This document shows, one piece after another, positions 11,288 to 21,427 of a DNA stretch of 64,000 bases. The notes beneath the pieces were generated by a model. That model was not told where the DNA came from. It saw only the letters and a list, made by a program, of their open reading frames with translations, and did no database searches. Source of the DNA: Moniliophthora roreri (taxonomy: Eukaryota > Basidiomycota > Agaricomycetes > Agaricales > Marasmiaceae); assembly GCA_001466705.2 (NCBI GenBank), contig LATX02000100.1, positions 186,001-250,000 on the forward strand, in the 5' to 3' direction. Position numbers and translations under genes: made by a program. Each line of letters begins with the position of its first letter. The first letter of the stretch is position 1.

Positions 11288-13404
11288 ATGGCCTTCACGG
11301 TTGTTCCAGCTCTTGCATACGTGCTGATCTCTGTTTGTGCTTGGAGATTCTACCTCAAGTTCAGGCGTCCGGGAAAGCTACCGCCAGGTCCCAAAGGCTA
11401 CCCCATCGTAGGGAACCTTTTCCAGCTCGATGCGGACCGACCGTGGCATTCTCTACTTGAATGGAAGAAGACTTATGGTGCGTCGTAACTGTATTCGGGG
11501 TATACAACTTCTCAAATGAACCTCAACTAGGCGACATCGTGTATATTCGTTTATTCAACCAAGATGTTATCGTTGTGAACTCGGCCAAGGTGGCTGGAGA
11601 TCTTCTTGACCGTCGTGCCGCCAACTACTCTGATCGGCCTCGGATGTCTGTCATTGAATGCTTGACCGGCGGGTTGGATATAGTAGCGATAGATCATGGA
11701 GCAAAGTGAGTTCCTGGATGGTACTGTCGATATTTCGTGCTCAATGATTGAGTAGGTGGCGTTCCATGCGTCGTGCTGCACACGAAGCTTTGAACATAAG
11801 AGCTAGTGTTAACTATCACCCAATCCACATGCGTGGAGGTATTCAGCTTGCGCTGGAAATCTTGGATAGCCCGCAGATGTGCCGTGATCACGTATATCGG
11901 TATCGTCTTGTATTCATTAACAACATCTTCGCAAAGCTGAAACAGAACGACCTGGCTGTACAGATACACCTCATCCGGAGCCGTGTCTCTCATATATAAC
12001 GATACAACTCGTCACCATGCAATCATAAAAGAACTCTCTAGTTTCGTTCACGATGTCTCCTTAGCCAGCGTACCTGGAAGATACTTGGCGAACCACATTC
12101 CCGTTCTCGAACACGTCCCAGAGTTCCTGGCGAAATGGAAACGAGAAATGAAGGCAAAGTACCGTATGTATACGGAGAGCTTTTTGAAGTTCTTTCTCCC
12201 TATTAAGGAATTGATGGTACGTCAGTATATCCTGAATTGAAAACCGAACTGATAGCTTTGACAATCCACAGGTACAGAAGCAGGAGCCTAGACCAAGTTT
12301 CTGCACTATGCTTGTTGAGGCGCAGGAGCGACATGGGCTTAACGACTTGGAATCTGCTTGGTTGGCTGCGGTGCTTTAGTGTGTTCTCCCTGTTCTACTT
12401 TCCGCTTTCCACTTATCTTTTTCATTCCCAGCGTGGCAGGACACGATACAGTTGAGCTCCAAAAAAAGAGGGTTTCCGAAATGACTAACGACTCTGCAGT
12501 CGGGAACCGCTCTCGAGTGGCTGATAGTTGCCATGCTTGCCTTTCCTGACGTTCAACGAAAGGTCCACGAGGAAATTGATACAGTCATTGGGCAAACTAG
12601 AGTCCCAACGCTGGCCGACATGGAAAATCTTCCCTACGTGCGAGCAGTTGTAAAGGAGGTACGAACGTGTGATCCTTGCTATCCTCATATTCCTGATGCC
12701 TGATTTCAGGTTCTACGCTGGCGTCCTCCAGCTCCAATTGGCATATTCCATGCGACACTCGAGGTATCCACCGAATACACCTAACTTTGGCCCCTAGCTA
12801 ACTGAGTCTGTCATAGGACGACGTGTATGAAGGCTATCACATCCCGAAAGGTAGCTGGATTATTCCAAACATACTGTGAGTTTTTTATACCTCTTCGTTA
12901 CCGTTTTGCCAACAATTCGACACAAGAGCCATGAATCATGATTCTGAGACGTACGGACAAGATCCGGATGTCTTTCGACCCGAACGGTTCCTGAACGAAG
13001 ACGGTACACATAAAGTGTCGCCGGCTGATACCAAGGATGAAGGACATTATTCGTTTGGTTTTGGCCGGAGGTGGGCGTTCCATCCTGCCACTCGAATTGA
13101 CAACTTGTTAACCTCGCGATGCAGAATCTGTCCAGGCAGACACGTCGCATCGAACGCTTTGCTGAGCTTTGCGACTGTTCTTTGGGCTGTGCATCTCGAA
13201 CCCGGAAAAGACACTCAAGGGAACACGGCCTCGATTAGTATAAATGACCAGGCGGATGGCATTCTTAGGTGAGAGATAAATTACACCTAAGCGGATCAAT
13301 TCTGAACGTGGAACAGTCGGGCATCGACATACCATGTTTCTTCCAAACCTCGCTTTCCTGAAGCTGTGGAAATGTTGAAGATGGCGAAGGAAGAGTGCTT
13401 ATAG
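11288..13404 (+). CDS. Cytochrome P450, tandem copy 2
   Basis: Same family and same 12-exon plan as copy 1; 511 aa. Exons: 11288-11477, 11531-11705, 11756-11899, 11964-12216, 12272-12378, 12432-12450, 12500-12658, 12710-12763, 12817-12875, 12927-13070, 13125-13268, 13317-13404. Motifs: N-terminal anchor, LPPGPKGYPIVGN, WRSMRR, AGHDT, EVLRW, PERF, FGFGRRICPGR. All introns are GT-AG, including the one that uses a GC donor in copies 1 and 4. Exon 11 is one codon shorter than in the others (SINDQ against SISNDQ). It is the most diverged of the four at the 3' end. Its 5' flank matches copy 3. The substrate is unknown. Confidence 0.9.
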
Positions 13405-13421
13405 CTCGATGCAACAATTGA

Positions 13422-13805
13422 TCAGATTGATTGATTTTTACGTTCACAAGTCACCGACGTCATGGCGTTTCCCATTCTAACATTAAAGAAACAGTTGATA
13501 ACCCTGAAAGAGCGATAAATACCATTGCCGGTCATACAGAATTGGAGGCTCAAGTCGGATAGTTGGCCTAGACAATTTCTTTGTATATGAAGATCCTGAA
13601 CTATGCTTACTGTAACATACAAGTTTCGTTGAATAAATGCCGAAGGCTTGAAGGCCGCATCCAGGTATGTCGCATTTGAAGTGGAGCTAGGAAGGAGCAA
13701 ATAAAAGGGAGAGGGCAGCTCAGCAAGTGATGCGGACAATCCCACATGTTGCATCGAGTAAGCCTCCTGCCATCCTCTCGCTGCTTGGGAGTCTAGGTGA
13801 GTCAT
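13422..13805 (-). pseudogene. GH76-like gene fragment
   Basis: The minus-strand frame contains NATYLDAAFKPSAFIQRNLY and QRNC, which align with TYLNAARQSAEFIRLHLY and NQNC of the GH76-like gene at 48336-50593. Only this one middle region is present, without signal peptide, catalytic part or membrane segment. It lies immediately downstream of P450 copy 2. A similar nucleotide fragment is found inverted at 53460-53610. I infer a decayed duplicate; it could still be read as part of another transcript. Confidence 0.55.
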
Positions 13806-14193
13806 TTTGATTGGCGGCTGGCTTCATCTTCGGATGCCATCAACATGTGAAGCGCCGATTCGTGAGCCCTACGCAATACTCTCACCAACATCCGGCTGTC
13901 CTGCCTCTTCTCTCTTTGACTAATGATACTTGTGATATTTCCCTTTTACCTTTTATGCCTTTGGAAATTACGTTCCATGTGTCGAATTACACATGTCTCT
14001 TCTCTATCTAGTTGTACAGGTCATGAGACACAATAACTCGTGAAGTGTACTAATACCCAGTAAGCTGCAGCTTCATGTCGTTTGCAATCTTACATACCTC
14101 CTATACAGCAACGTCACTCAAGATCATTCCTTATTGTATCAACGTTACAGTGTACGTAGTCATCAAGAAGGCATTTAGAGTATTGTCGCAAGT

Positions 14194-15546
14194 TTACAAA
14201 CCTACTGGACGATAGATAGAGTGTATTGTTAATAATCCTTTGCTGTCGCACTCGGAAAATTGCGACCTAATCCGCTTCTCCATCTTATTGACATACCGGT
14301 GAGCCTCCGACCCTTCAGGTACCGTCCCTTCAACTTCATCCCACCCAGACCTCTGCAACATATTCCTATCGCAACGGTGAATGATCGGGATCTCTATACT
14401 TCGCAGACCGGGAAACAGAGACGACTGCGACAAAGTGTTGTCAAATACAGTGGTTATCTGGTCTGGAATTGTTTGGAGACCCTGGAGTACAATCGTTGTG
14501 ACATTTGGTATCGTTTCGACGCCTCCACGCAAAAAGGCATTGCAATCTGCATCAACAGTCCAACTCTTAATCCTGTTGAAATGGAGGAGCTTCGACAAAC
14601 TGTCAATGACGACGGGTCGGGTGGGAATCTGCGACGCGAGCACGAGTTTACAGTGCTTGAGGCGTTGATTCTTCACCGCTATACTCGACTCCAGAAACTG
14701 GTTAATTGCAGTGAACTGCGCTTCCACGGTCGGGTATTTGATATAGACGGTAAGGTATTCTAATGTCGAACAGGATCCCAGGTTTAGGAAAGATATGTGC
14801 AGCGCCATGATCTCGATATGTGTGAGGGATGAAGGAAACCACATCTGCTTGATTGGTGCTCCAGTCACGGGAGTATGGTGGTGTGCTGTGTGAGTGACGG
14901 ACAATCGTTCGAGGGATTTGAATGAAGATACGATGGCGAGAAAGAATCTGGGAAGGTGAAGAAGTTTGCCCTCGATGGTCAAGTGAGTGACCCCTGGAAA
15001 GGGTAAGGAAAGGAGTCGTTTGAGCCCTTCCATTGTCGACCTTGGCCCAAGAGAGAAGAGTGTAAGGTGCTTCACCTTCCTGAAGAGTTTCTCTGCATAT
15101 GTTGAGACTGTTATTCCTTGTTCTCCCTTAGGCTTAGCACTCAACCATGATAGCAGCATCATAAATGCAGCCATACGTTGTTCAATGATTTTCTGCTGAC
15201 GCTCCAATTCAGTGTCGTAGCGGTGGCGGGTACGCTCCGGCATGTACTCCACATTAGCATAAAGTACATCCGCCGTGAATATAATGTGAGTTGGGCCGGC
15301 GTCAGGTATAGTGGAATGAGGATAAGAGAAAAGGTCAATAAATCTTCGGACCTCAAGGATTGGTTGAAGAGTAGGGTATCGCTGATTTCCATAACGCGAC
15401 AGCGGAAGCAGACGGAGGGTTCGGAAGAGATGTTTTCGGGAACGGGGAAGCCACGCACGAGAGACCATCGATACACTGATGAGTGACGTTTTGTCCCACC
15501 AGAGCTCGTCGATGATTAGGTCGATGAGTTCTTGCGAGGAAATCAT
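14194..15546 (-). CDS. F-box protein (single exon, 450 aa)
   Basis: Probable substrate-recognition subunit of an SCF (Skp1-cullin-F-box) ubiquitin ligase. The N-terminus QELIDLIIDELWWDKTSLIS followed by VSRAW and SRKHLFRTLRLLP is a typical basidiomycete F-box that would bind Skp1. The rest is a long region with hydrophobic periodicity (LTHLTIEGKLL, SLTHIEIMAL) suggestive of degenerate leucine-rich repeats; the target is unknown. The coding part is uninterrupted. The 5' leader appears to carry an intron, as in the three F-box genes at 27.6-36.2 kb. It is the closest intact relative of the pseudogene at 36964. Confidence 0.85.
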   Translation of the reverse strand: MISSQELIDLIIDELWWDKTSLISVSMVSRAWLPRSRKHLFRTLRLLPLSRYGNQRYPTLQPILEVRRFIDLFSYPHSTIPDAGPTHIIFTADVLYANVEYMPERTRHRYDTELERQQKIIEQRMAAFMMLLSWLSAKPKGEQGITVSTYAEKLFRKVKHLTLFSLGPRSTMEGLKRLLSLPFPGVTHLTIEGKLLHLPRFFLAIVSSFKSLERLSVTHTAHHHTPVTGAPIKQMWFPSSLTHIEIMALHISFLNLGSCSTLEYLTVYIKYPTVEAQFTAINQFLESSIAVKNQRLKHCKLVLASQIPTRPVVIDSLSKLLHFNRIKSWTVDADCNAFLRGGVETIPNVTTIVLQGLQTIPDQITTVFDNTLSQSSLFPGLRSIEIPIIHRCDRNMLQRSGWDEVEGTVPEGSEAHRYVNKMEKRIRSQFSECDSKGLLTIHSIYRPVGL

Positions 15547-15684
15547 TGGAGCTATACTGGAAGATCGTCGTTAGAGTTTGCAGTACTTAACGATTAAGAT
15601 ACTATGAGACATACCTGATTGTATAGCAGAAAGAATTTCGTCAAGTTACTGATAAGGGCTTACCATTTGAGAAGAGCAGAGTGT

Positions 15685-15691
15685 TTATATA
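15685..15691 (-). promoter_or_regulatory. F-box gene core promoter (TATA)
   Basis: On the minus strand the sequence reads TGTCCCATCCTGCCGTATAT then AAACAC. It is the same arrangement found before the F-box genes at 27598, 31290 and 34830. The position, ~140 bp before the start codon with a leader intron between, matches the other copies. Confidence 0.6.
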
Positions 15692-15699
15692 CGGCAGGA

Positions 15700-16120
15700 T
15701 GGGACAATAGCGTGGACAACGAATATCTTGCCACGATTCCAAAATGACGATATCGCCGATGTGGCAGTAATCTTATGACTTGTTTTGGACCAGAGGTTGG
15801 GGTCCGCCTCAACGAGCAGATGCTTGAGAATTTAGGAAAATACCGAAACACGTGGAATAATGAACAGGACCTACTTCTATCTGCAGTACGAAGTTCGAAC
15901 TGAGCCGCCTATTTTGAATGCCATCGTTCTGGGTCATTTACGAGGGACCTTGAGTGTTTATTAGGATAGGCGCATCGTTGTATTTGAATTTGGCAAGGGA
16001 TCTGGGCTATGAGAAGGTAAGGATTTAATGACAACCGAACGGATTTGGTTAAAGGATACTCACCGTACCAAGCCTGGGGCAAATTATTAGTATCATTGGC
16101 ATAACTCCCAGAGAGTCTGA
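15700..16120. other. Intergenic
   Basis: No gene, RNA or repeat recognised on either strand. Confidence 0.4.
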
Positions 16121-16124
16121 TGGA

Positions 16125-16740
16125 TGGTCGACAAGATACAAGCGGTTTATCGATGAGCCGGTATCGATGTGACAGAAGCGTTACATGTCACACAAGTGTT
16201 CCCTTTTCTCGAATCACCATAACGCCTGCTTTCTTGGTTTACTGCACTCGCCATCCACTCAGACTGTTTCTACAAACTCGACTCAGATGGCTCCCTACTA
16301 CTATACCATCGGCTTGGAGCTTTGCTCACTCGTTTTGTTTGTGCATTTCACACCATAGTTAGTGTCGTCAGAAGAAACGATTTTGGATTCGATTGGCAAA
16401 GAAGGTACGTGTCTCGCAGCTATCATCTATACAATAAGTGATAATACTCGTCATGCAGAAGTAGACTCTACAACTTTCATCACGGCCTACCTGTGCAGAC
16501 GGTACCTGTAATGATACGGTACGTTCTCGCTATGTTCCATACCTGATTCTTATCCAGATTGGCGATATTCAAAAGACAGGTAACCTGACAGTCAGAGACT
16601 CTCGAAATTGTGTTGAACTACATCTATTACGGGGAGACTGCATGTTGCCTTCCCTTTACACCTCATTTCTCACCACTGCTCTCTGGTCGTATATCCCCAA
16701 TCCCTTTCACGCTACCTGCTTTCCTCACTTACTCTCACCC
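16125..16740 (+). repeat. Rep-A dispersed repeat, partial copy
   Basis: Contains the Rep-A landmarks: GAGCCGGTATCGATGTGACA, GCGTTACATGTCACACAAG, CACTCGCCATCCACTCAGA, then GGTACGTGTCTCG and CATGCAG donor- and acceptor-like sites in the same order as the longer copies. The 3' half is diverged. Confidence 0.6.
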
Positions 16741-16747
16741 TCTACGA

Positions 16748-16914
16748 TGGAGAGAGCCGGGTGGTCTGGCTATCGCGATGCCAAAGACGATGCTGCTGAT
16801 TGCGGATGATAGCTGCTACGTACACGGAAATGTAGACTACGCGCTGGAAGCTCATGCCAAACACTACCAAACAGGCCTGGAACCTCCGCTCTGTGCCCCG
16901 GTCCCCCTACTACA
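16748..16914 (-). repeat. Solo LTR upstream of P450 copy 3
   Basis: A 167 bp LTR of the same family (TGGAGAGAG start, CTACTACA end), flanked by ACGA at 16744-16747 and 16915-16918. It lies ~300 bp before the start of P450 copy 3. Confidence 0.88.
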
Positions 16915-17066
16915 ACGACAAGGTTCTTCAAGTTTCCTATTCCCAAGTTCTCACTCCAGTAGTCATTGGAATTTGTACAAGTCCGGGGAGGGTACGTCAA
17001 ATTTTCTTCATTTATTTCGATCATCACCTGTTCATTGCGTAATCGAGTACATAATGTGTTAACGGC

Positions 17067-17074
17067 TATATAAA
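17067..17074 (+). promoter_or_regulatory. TATA box of P450 copy 3
   Basis: TATATAAA inside the block shared with copy 2 (see 11126-11133). Spacing to the start codon is about 150 bp in both genes. Confidence 0.65.
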
Positions 17075-17219
17075 GGCCAATACGTTGCTCCACAGCGCCC
17101 CAAATACTACCCGACAGTCGTGGGACACACGGTAGCTCTGGTACGTGCACAAACCTCATGAGTCAGCAGGGTAATTTCCGAACAGGATAATTAAAGACTT
17201 TTTGCGACTTGTCTCTATT

Positions 17220-19377
17220 ATGACCTTCACTGTCGTTTCAGCTTTTGCATATGTGCTGATCTCTGTTTGTGCTTGGGGATTCTACCTCAAGTTCAAACAT
17301 CCGGGAAACCTACCGCCAGGTCCCAAAGGCTACCCCATCGTAGGGAACCTCTTCCAGCTCGATGTGGACCGGCCGTGGCATTCTCTAGTTGAATGGAAGA
17401 AGACTTATGGTGGGTCGTAACTGTATTCGGGGTACACAATTTCTTAAGTGAAGCATAACTAGGCGACATCGTGTATATTCGCCTGTTCAACCAGGACGTT
17501 ATCGTATTGAACTCGGCCAAAGCAGCTGGGGATCTCCTTGACCGCCGTGCTGCAAACTACTCTGATCGGCCTCGACTGCCTGTCATTGAATGCTTGACTG
17601 GCGGGTTGGATATAGCGATGATGAATCATGGAACGAGGTGAGTTCCCAACAAAGTACTGTTTATATTTCCGTGCTTGACGATTGAGTAGGTGGCGCTCCA
17701 TGCGTCGTGCTGCACATGAAGCTTTGAGTATAAAAGCCAGTGTCAGCTACTTCCCAATCCACATGCGTGAAGGTATTCAGCTTGCACTGGATATCTTAGA
17801 TAGCCCGCAGGAATGTCATGATCACGTATATCGGTATTGTCGCCTGTCTATTAACGATAGTTTCGGGAACCTGAAAAAGGACGATATTCAGGTGCACCTC
17901 GTTTGCGATCGCGTCTCTCATATATAATGATACATCTCATCCTCATGCAATCATAAAAGAGCTATCAAGTTTCGTCAATGATATAGCAATAGCCGGCGCA
18001 CCCGGAAGATATCTCGTGAATCACATTCCCATCCTTGAACACGTCCCAGAATTTCTTGCAAAATGGAAACAGGAAATGAAGGCAAAGTACAATATGTACA
18101 CAGAGAGCTTCTTGAAGTTCTTTCTTCCCATCAAGGAATTGGTGGTACGTCTATATACTCGAATTGAAACTGAACTGACAGCTTCGACAATCCACAGGTA
18201 CAGAAGCAGGAGTCTGAGCCGAGCTTTTGCACTACGCTTGTTGAAACGCATGATCAACATGGGCTTAATGACTTAGAATCCGCCTGGTTGGCTGCGGTGC
18301 TTTAGTGTGTTTCCCTCATTCTGTTTTCTTGCTTCAGCTTATCTCCTTCATTACTAGCATGGCAGGATACGATACAGTTTCGTGTCTCATAAATACAGCA
18401 TTTTCAAAGTTTACTGATTATTCTATGCAGTCTGCGATCACTATCGAGTGGCTTGTTGTCGCCATGCTCGCCTTCCCCGATGTTCAGCGGAAGATTCAAG
18501 CGGAAATTGACGCGGTCATTGGCCAAGCTAGGATACCGACGTTGGTTGACATGGAAAATCTCCCCTACATGCGCGCGGTTGTGAAAGAGGTTCGCATGTT
18601 TGTTATTTGTGGTTGCTGATGCATTCCTGATGTCTAATTATTGATATCAGGTTCTACGTTGGCGTCCTCCGGCTCCAATCGGCGCATCTCATACGTCCCT
18701 CGAAGTAAGTACTAGATTTCTTTGCCTCTAAATGCCTTAATTGACTTGGGCGGTTCCAGGACGACATTTATGAAGGCTATCACATCCCGAAAGGTAGCTG
18801 GATTATACCAAACATACTGTGAGCTTTTCATAAACCTCCATCCCTAATTCTCTAATGAATGATACAAGTGCCATGAATCACGATCCCGCAATGTATGGCC
18901 AAGATCCAGATGTTTTTCGACCTGAACGGTTTCTGAACGAAGATGGGACACACAAAGAGCCGCCTCCTGATACCAAGGATGAAGGACACTATTCGTTTGG
19001 ATTTGGTCGGAGGTGCGTGTCTTTACTATTTATGGCATAAATGACTATATTTTGACCCGTTAACTATACGACTTAGGATCTGTCCAGGTAGACACCTCGC
19101 GTCGAACGCTGTACTGAGTTTTGCAATTGTACTTTGGGCCGCGAAACTCGAACCTGGTAAAGACACGAACGGAAATGAGGCTTCAATCAGCATCTCAAAT
19201 GACCAAGGGACTGGTATTCTTAGGTGAGAGGTACATTACATCTCATCCGAGTGATCAATTCTGAATTTTGAACCATGCCTCGGGCATAGTCGGGTGCCGG
19301 CATATCATGTTTCAACTAGAGCTCGTTTTCCTGAGGCTCTGGAGATGTTGAAGATGGCGAAGGAAGAGTCAATGTAG
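17220..19377 (+). CDS. Cytochrome P450, tandem copy 3
   Basis: 512 aa, 12 exons: 17220-17409, 17463-17637, 17690-17833, 17892-18144, 18198-18304, 18358-18376, 18431-18589, 18651-18704, 18760-18818, 18869-19012, 19077-19223, 19290-19377. All introns are GT-AG and all phases close. Motifs: membrane anchor, LPPGPKGYPIVGN, WRSMRR, AGYDT, EVLRW, PERF, FGFGRRICPGR. An upstream in-frame ATG exists at 17202, but 17220 aligns with the start of the paralogs. The promoter and N-terminus resemble copy 2, while the 3' exons and 3' flank resemble copies 1 and 4, so the gene looks mosaic. The substrate is unknown. Confidence 0.9.
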
Positions 19378-20801
19378 TGGCTATCTTGTGGGGTTCATTT
19401 TCGCGTGTACAAAACCTGGAGATTACAGCATTTCTGAGTGTAAGCATTGAAACTACGCTAATTTCTCGTGCATCTTCTCATTATCTCTTCGCAGCACAGC
19501 AAGCTCGACACTTCAGTAGCTTAACCTATCATACAACCATCCTCGCTTTCCTGCTTTCGGTCTTGTAGCGCCAGTACACTTGAATTCTAGCCGTTCTGTG
19601 ACGAGAACTGGTGAAGGCAATATTGGTCAGCTGTCGAAGGGGAACGGTTATAAGGATAGTGTCATGCAAAGCATCTTGAGGGATAGCGATTTGGAATGGC
19701 ACGAGGTGAATAATTTTGAGGTGTTGAGACAGACTGCTCAACAATGCTTTGAATAAAAGGTGGGTAAGGATAGCGAGAGCGTACGCTCTTCGGTATTTAC
19801 AGTGCTGTTGGAATATTGACGCATCCAAAATTATCGAGATTTCTGCATCGCCAAGTTTAACGGTGTGCGTATTGCTCATAGCGCTGCTACAAGACACGTA
19901 CTACTTACTAAACAATAAACCCTTCGCTCCTCTTTCACCTTCCCAACAACGTTCAACCAAGGAAGAAATTCAGAGCTGTAAATGAATCAAAAAGACTCCA
20001 AGCCAGCAAGATAGCGACAATAGGCTTACTTGAAACTGCGTGTAGAGCATTCTGGGTGGATGATGAGTGCATTAAACCGAGGAAAGAAGCATCATCGGTT
20101 TGAGAAAAGGAATGATTGTGTGACAGGTAACGCTTCCGCCACGCCAATATATCGGCTCGTCAATGGGCGCTTTGTCTCTTTCTTCTCGACTTTCATGATC
20201 CCTCATCAAGGCGTCTAGTTCTCCTGTATCTCAGGCAGTCTAGCTGTATGTAGCACCGTCCCTCCTCAGCGTTCAGGCTACTAATAATTTCTAGTCACTA
20301 GTATCTGTGTCTTCGACTCACTCCGACCTGAGGCACTCAGGATGGATATTTGTCCCACTGATGACCAGGTAGTCATGGCTGAAGATGCATGGGTCTCAAA
20401 TCGGTGATAGTCATTTTGCCATGTCTCGAGCTCAACTGCGCCTCGGTGACTGAATGGTCAATGACGGAAATGAAAGAGTGGAGAAGGAATAATCTTTGCT
20501 ATTATGATACGTCAACATTCGACGCCAAAGGTACTAGTACGCATCAGGTGAGATTTACACGCTACACTTCTACGGACTTCATGATTTCCGACCGGTAGGA
20601 CTCCTTCAATAACATGGATTCAGAATTTTTTTGGGTCCACGAGAAGTTATATCGATCGCTGCAGCACGCCAATCACAGAACATTCAATATTCAGATCACA
20701 CTTACCGCTTAGCATACCATGTAACGGAAACAAGGTTCTATAGTCCGATGCTGACCCTTCCTAATCCACAGCGCCCAAGAGGGTAAGCCCTGCCGTGCAT
20801 C
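19378..20801. other. Intergenic, with inverted Rep-A fragment
   Basis: Apart from the P450-type 3' flank (19378-19500) and the Rep-A fragment at 19965-20190, no gene is recognised. Confidence 0.45.
19965..20190 (-). repeat. Rep-A dispersed repeat, inverted fragment
   Basis: On the minus strand it reads in Rep-A order: GACAAAGCGCCCATTGACGA, then GGAAGCGTTACCTGTCACAC, then TTTTCTCAAACCGATGATGC and CACTCATCATCCACCCAGAA. It keeps an ATG-led open stretch of ~30 codons before a GTAAG donor-like site. Confidence 0.6.
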
Positions 20802-20966
20802 CATCAGCAAAAACCGGAAAGTGCTATAGCCTAGCTCCAGGGGGATTATAACCTAGTTGTGGGCTGGTTTGTGGGGGTTATGACTGGTTTTAAGGGTCAT
20901 AATACCCTGCAGGTCAATTATAAACCCCAGGGAACCTATTATAGCACTACACGGTTTTTGCTGATG
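20802..20966. mobile_element. MITE-like palindromic element
   Basis: A 165 bp segment with terminal inverted repeats of ~27 bp: CATCAGCAAAAACCGGAAAG then TGCTATA at the left, and the reverse complement CATCAGCAAAAACCGTGTAG then TGCTATA at the right, with three mismatches. The interior also has inverted-repeat parts (CAGGGGGATTATAA and TTATAAACCCCAGGG). It has no coding capacity. Size and structure fit a miniature inverted-repeat transposable element; the exact target duplication is unclear because the arms run into it. Confidence 0.65.
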
Positions 20967-21427
20967 TCATCGCCGTTCGTCCGGCGATTCTGCTGGCCGA
21001 GTTCACGACGATGACAACTTCGATACCTTCTCTAATAATATTCTAGCCTCCAGAAGATACCACAGATAGATCATATTGGTGCTGATGGTGCTGTATACGT
21101 ACATCTTTTGGCCTTCTTTTGTATTTAACATGCTCAAGGGCATTCTCACCTTACCTTCCTTTAGGATCATTCATTCTTCTCTCAGTCCAGCTGACTCTCA
21201 ACCGAGCTCATAGGCTACCCTCAGTGGCGGTAGCTCACACGTCAAATAAGATTTGATCAGTGGAATCAATTAGCGTGCACTAATGTAAATGCACGATTAT
21301 ATTACCCCCCAGCGCAGCCATGCACTACCTGACAGTCGTGAGACACACGAACACTTTGTTAGGCGCAGCATGTCCTGCAGGCTCTGTATTTATCTCCGAA
21401 CAGCTTTTATCGACTCGGCTCTCCACT
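20967..21427. promoter_or_regulatory. P450 copy 4 upstream region
   Basis: Block 21185-21425 is similar to the upstream block of copy 1 (shared GCTCACACGTCAA, TTTGTTAGGC, CCTGCAGGCTCTGTA). It keeps the LTR-free version of the leader, with one CCGA at the position where copy 1 has the LTR insertion. Confidence 0.55.

Noticed and set aside
14260..14763. 167-codon plus-strand frame and neighbouring frames
   Set aside because: Shadow of the F-box gene on the minus strand; no independent features.
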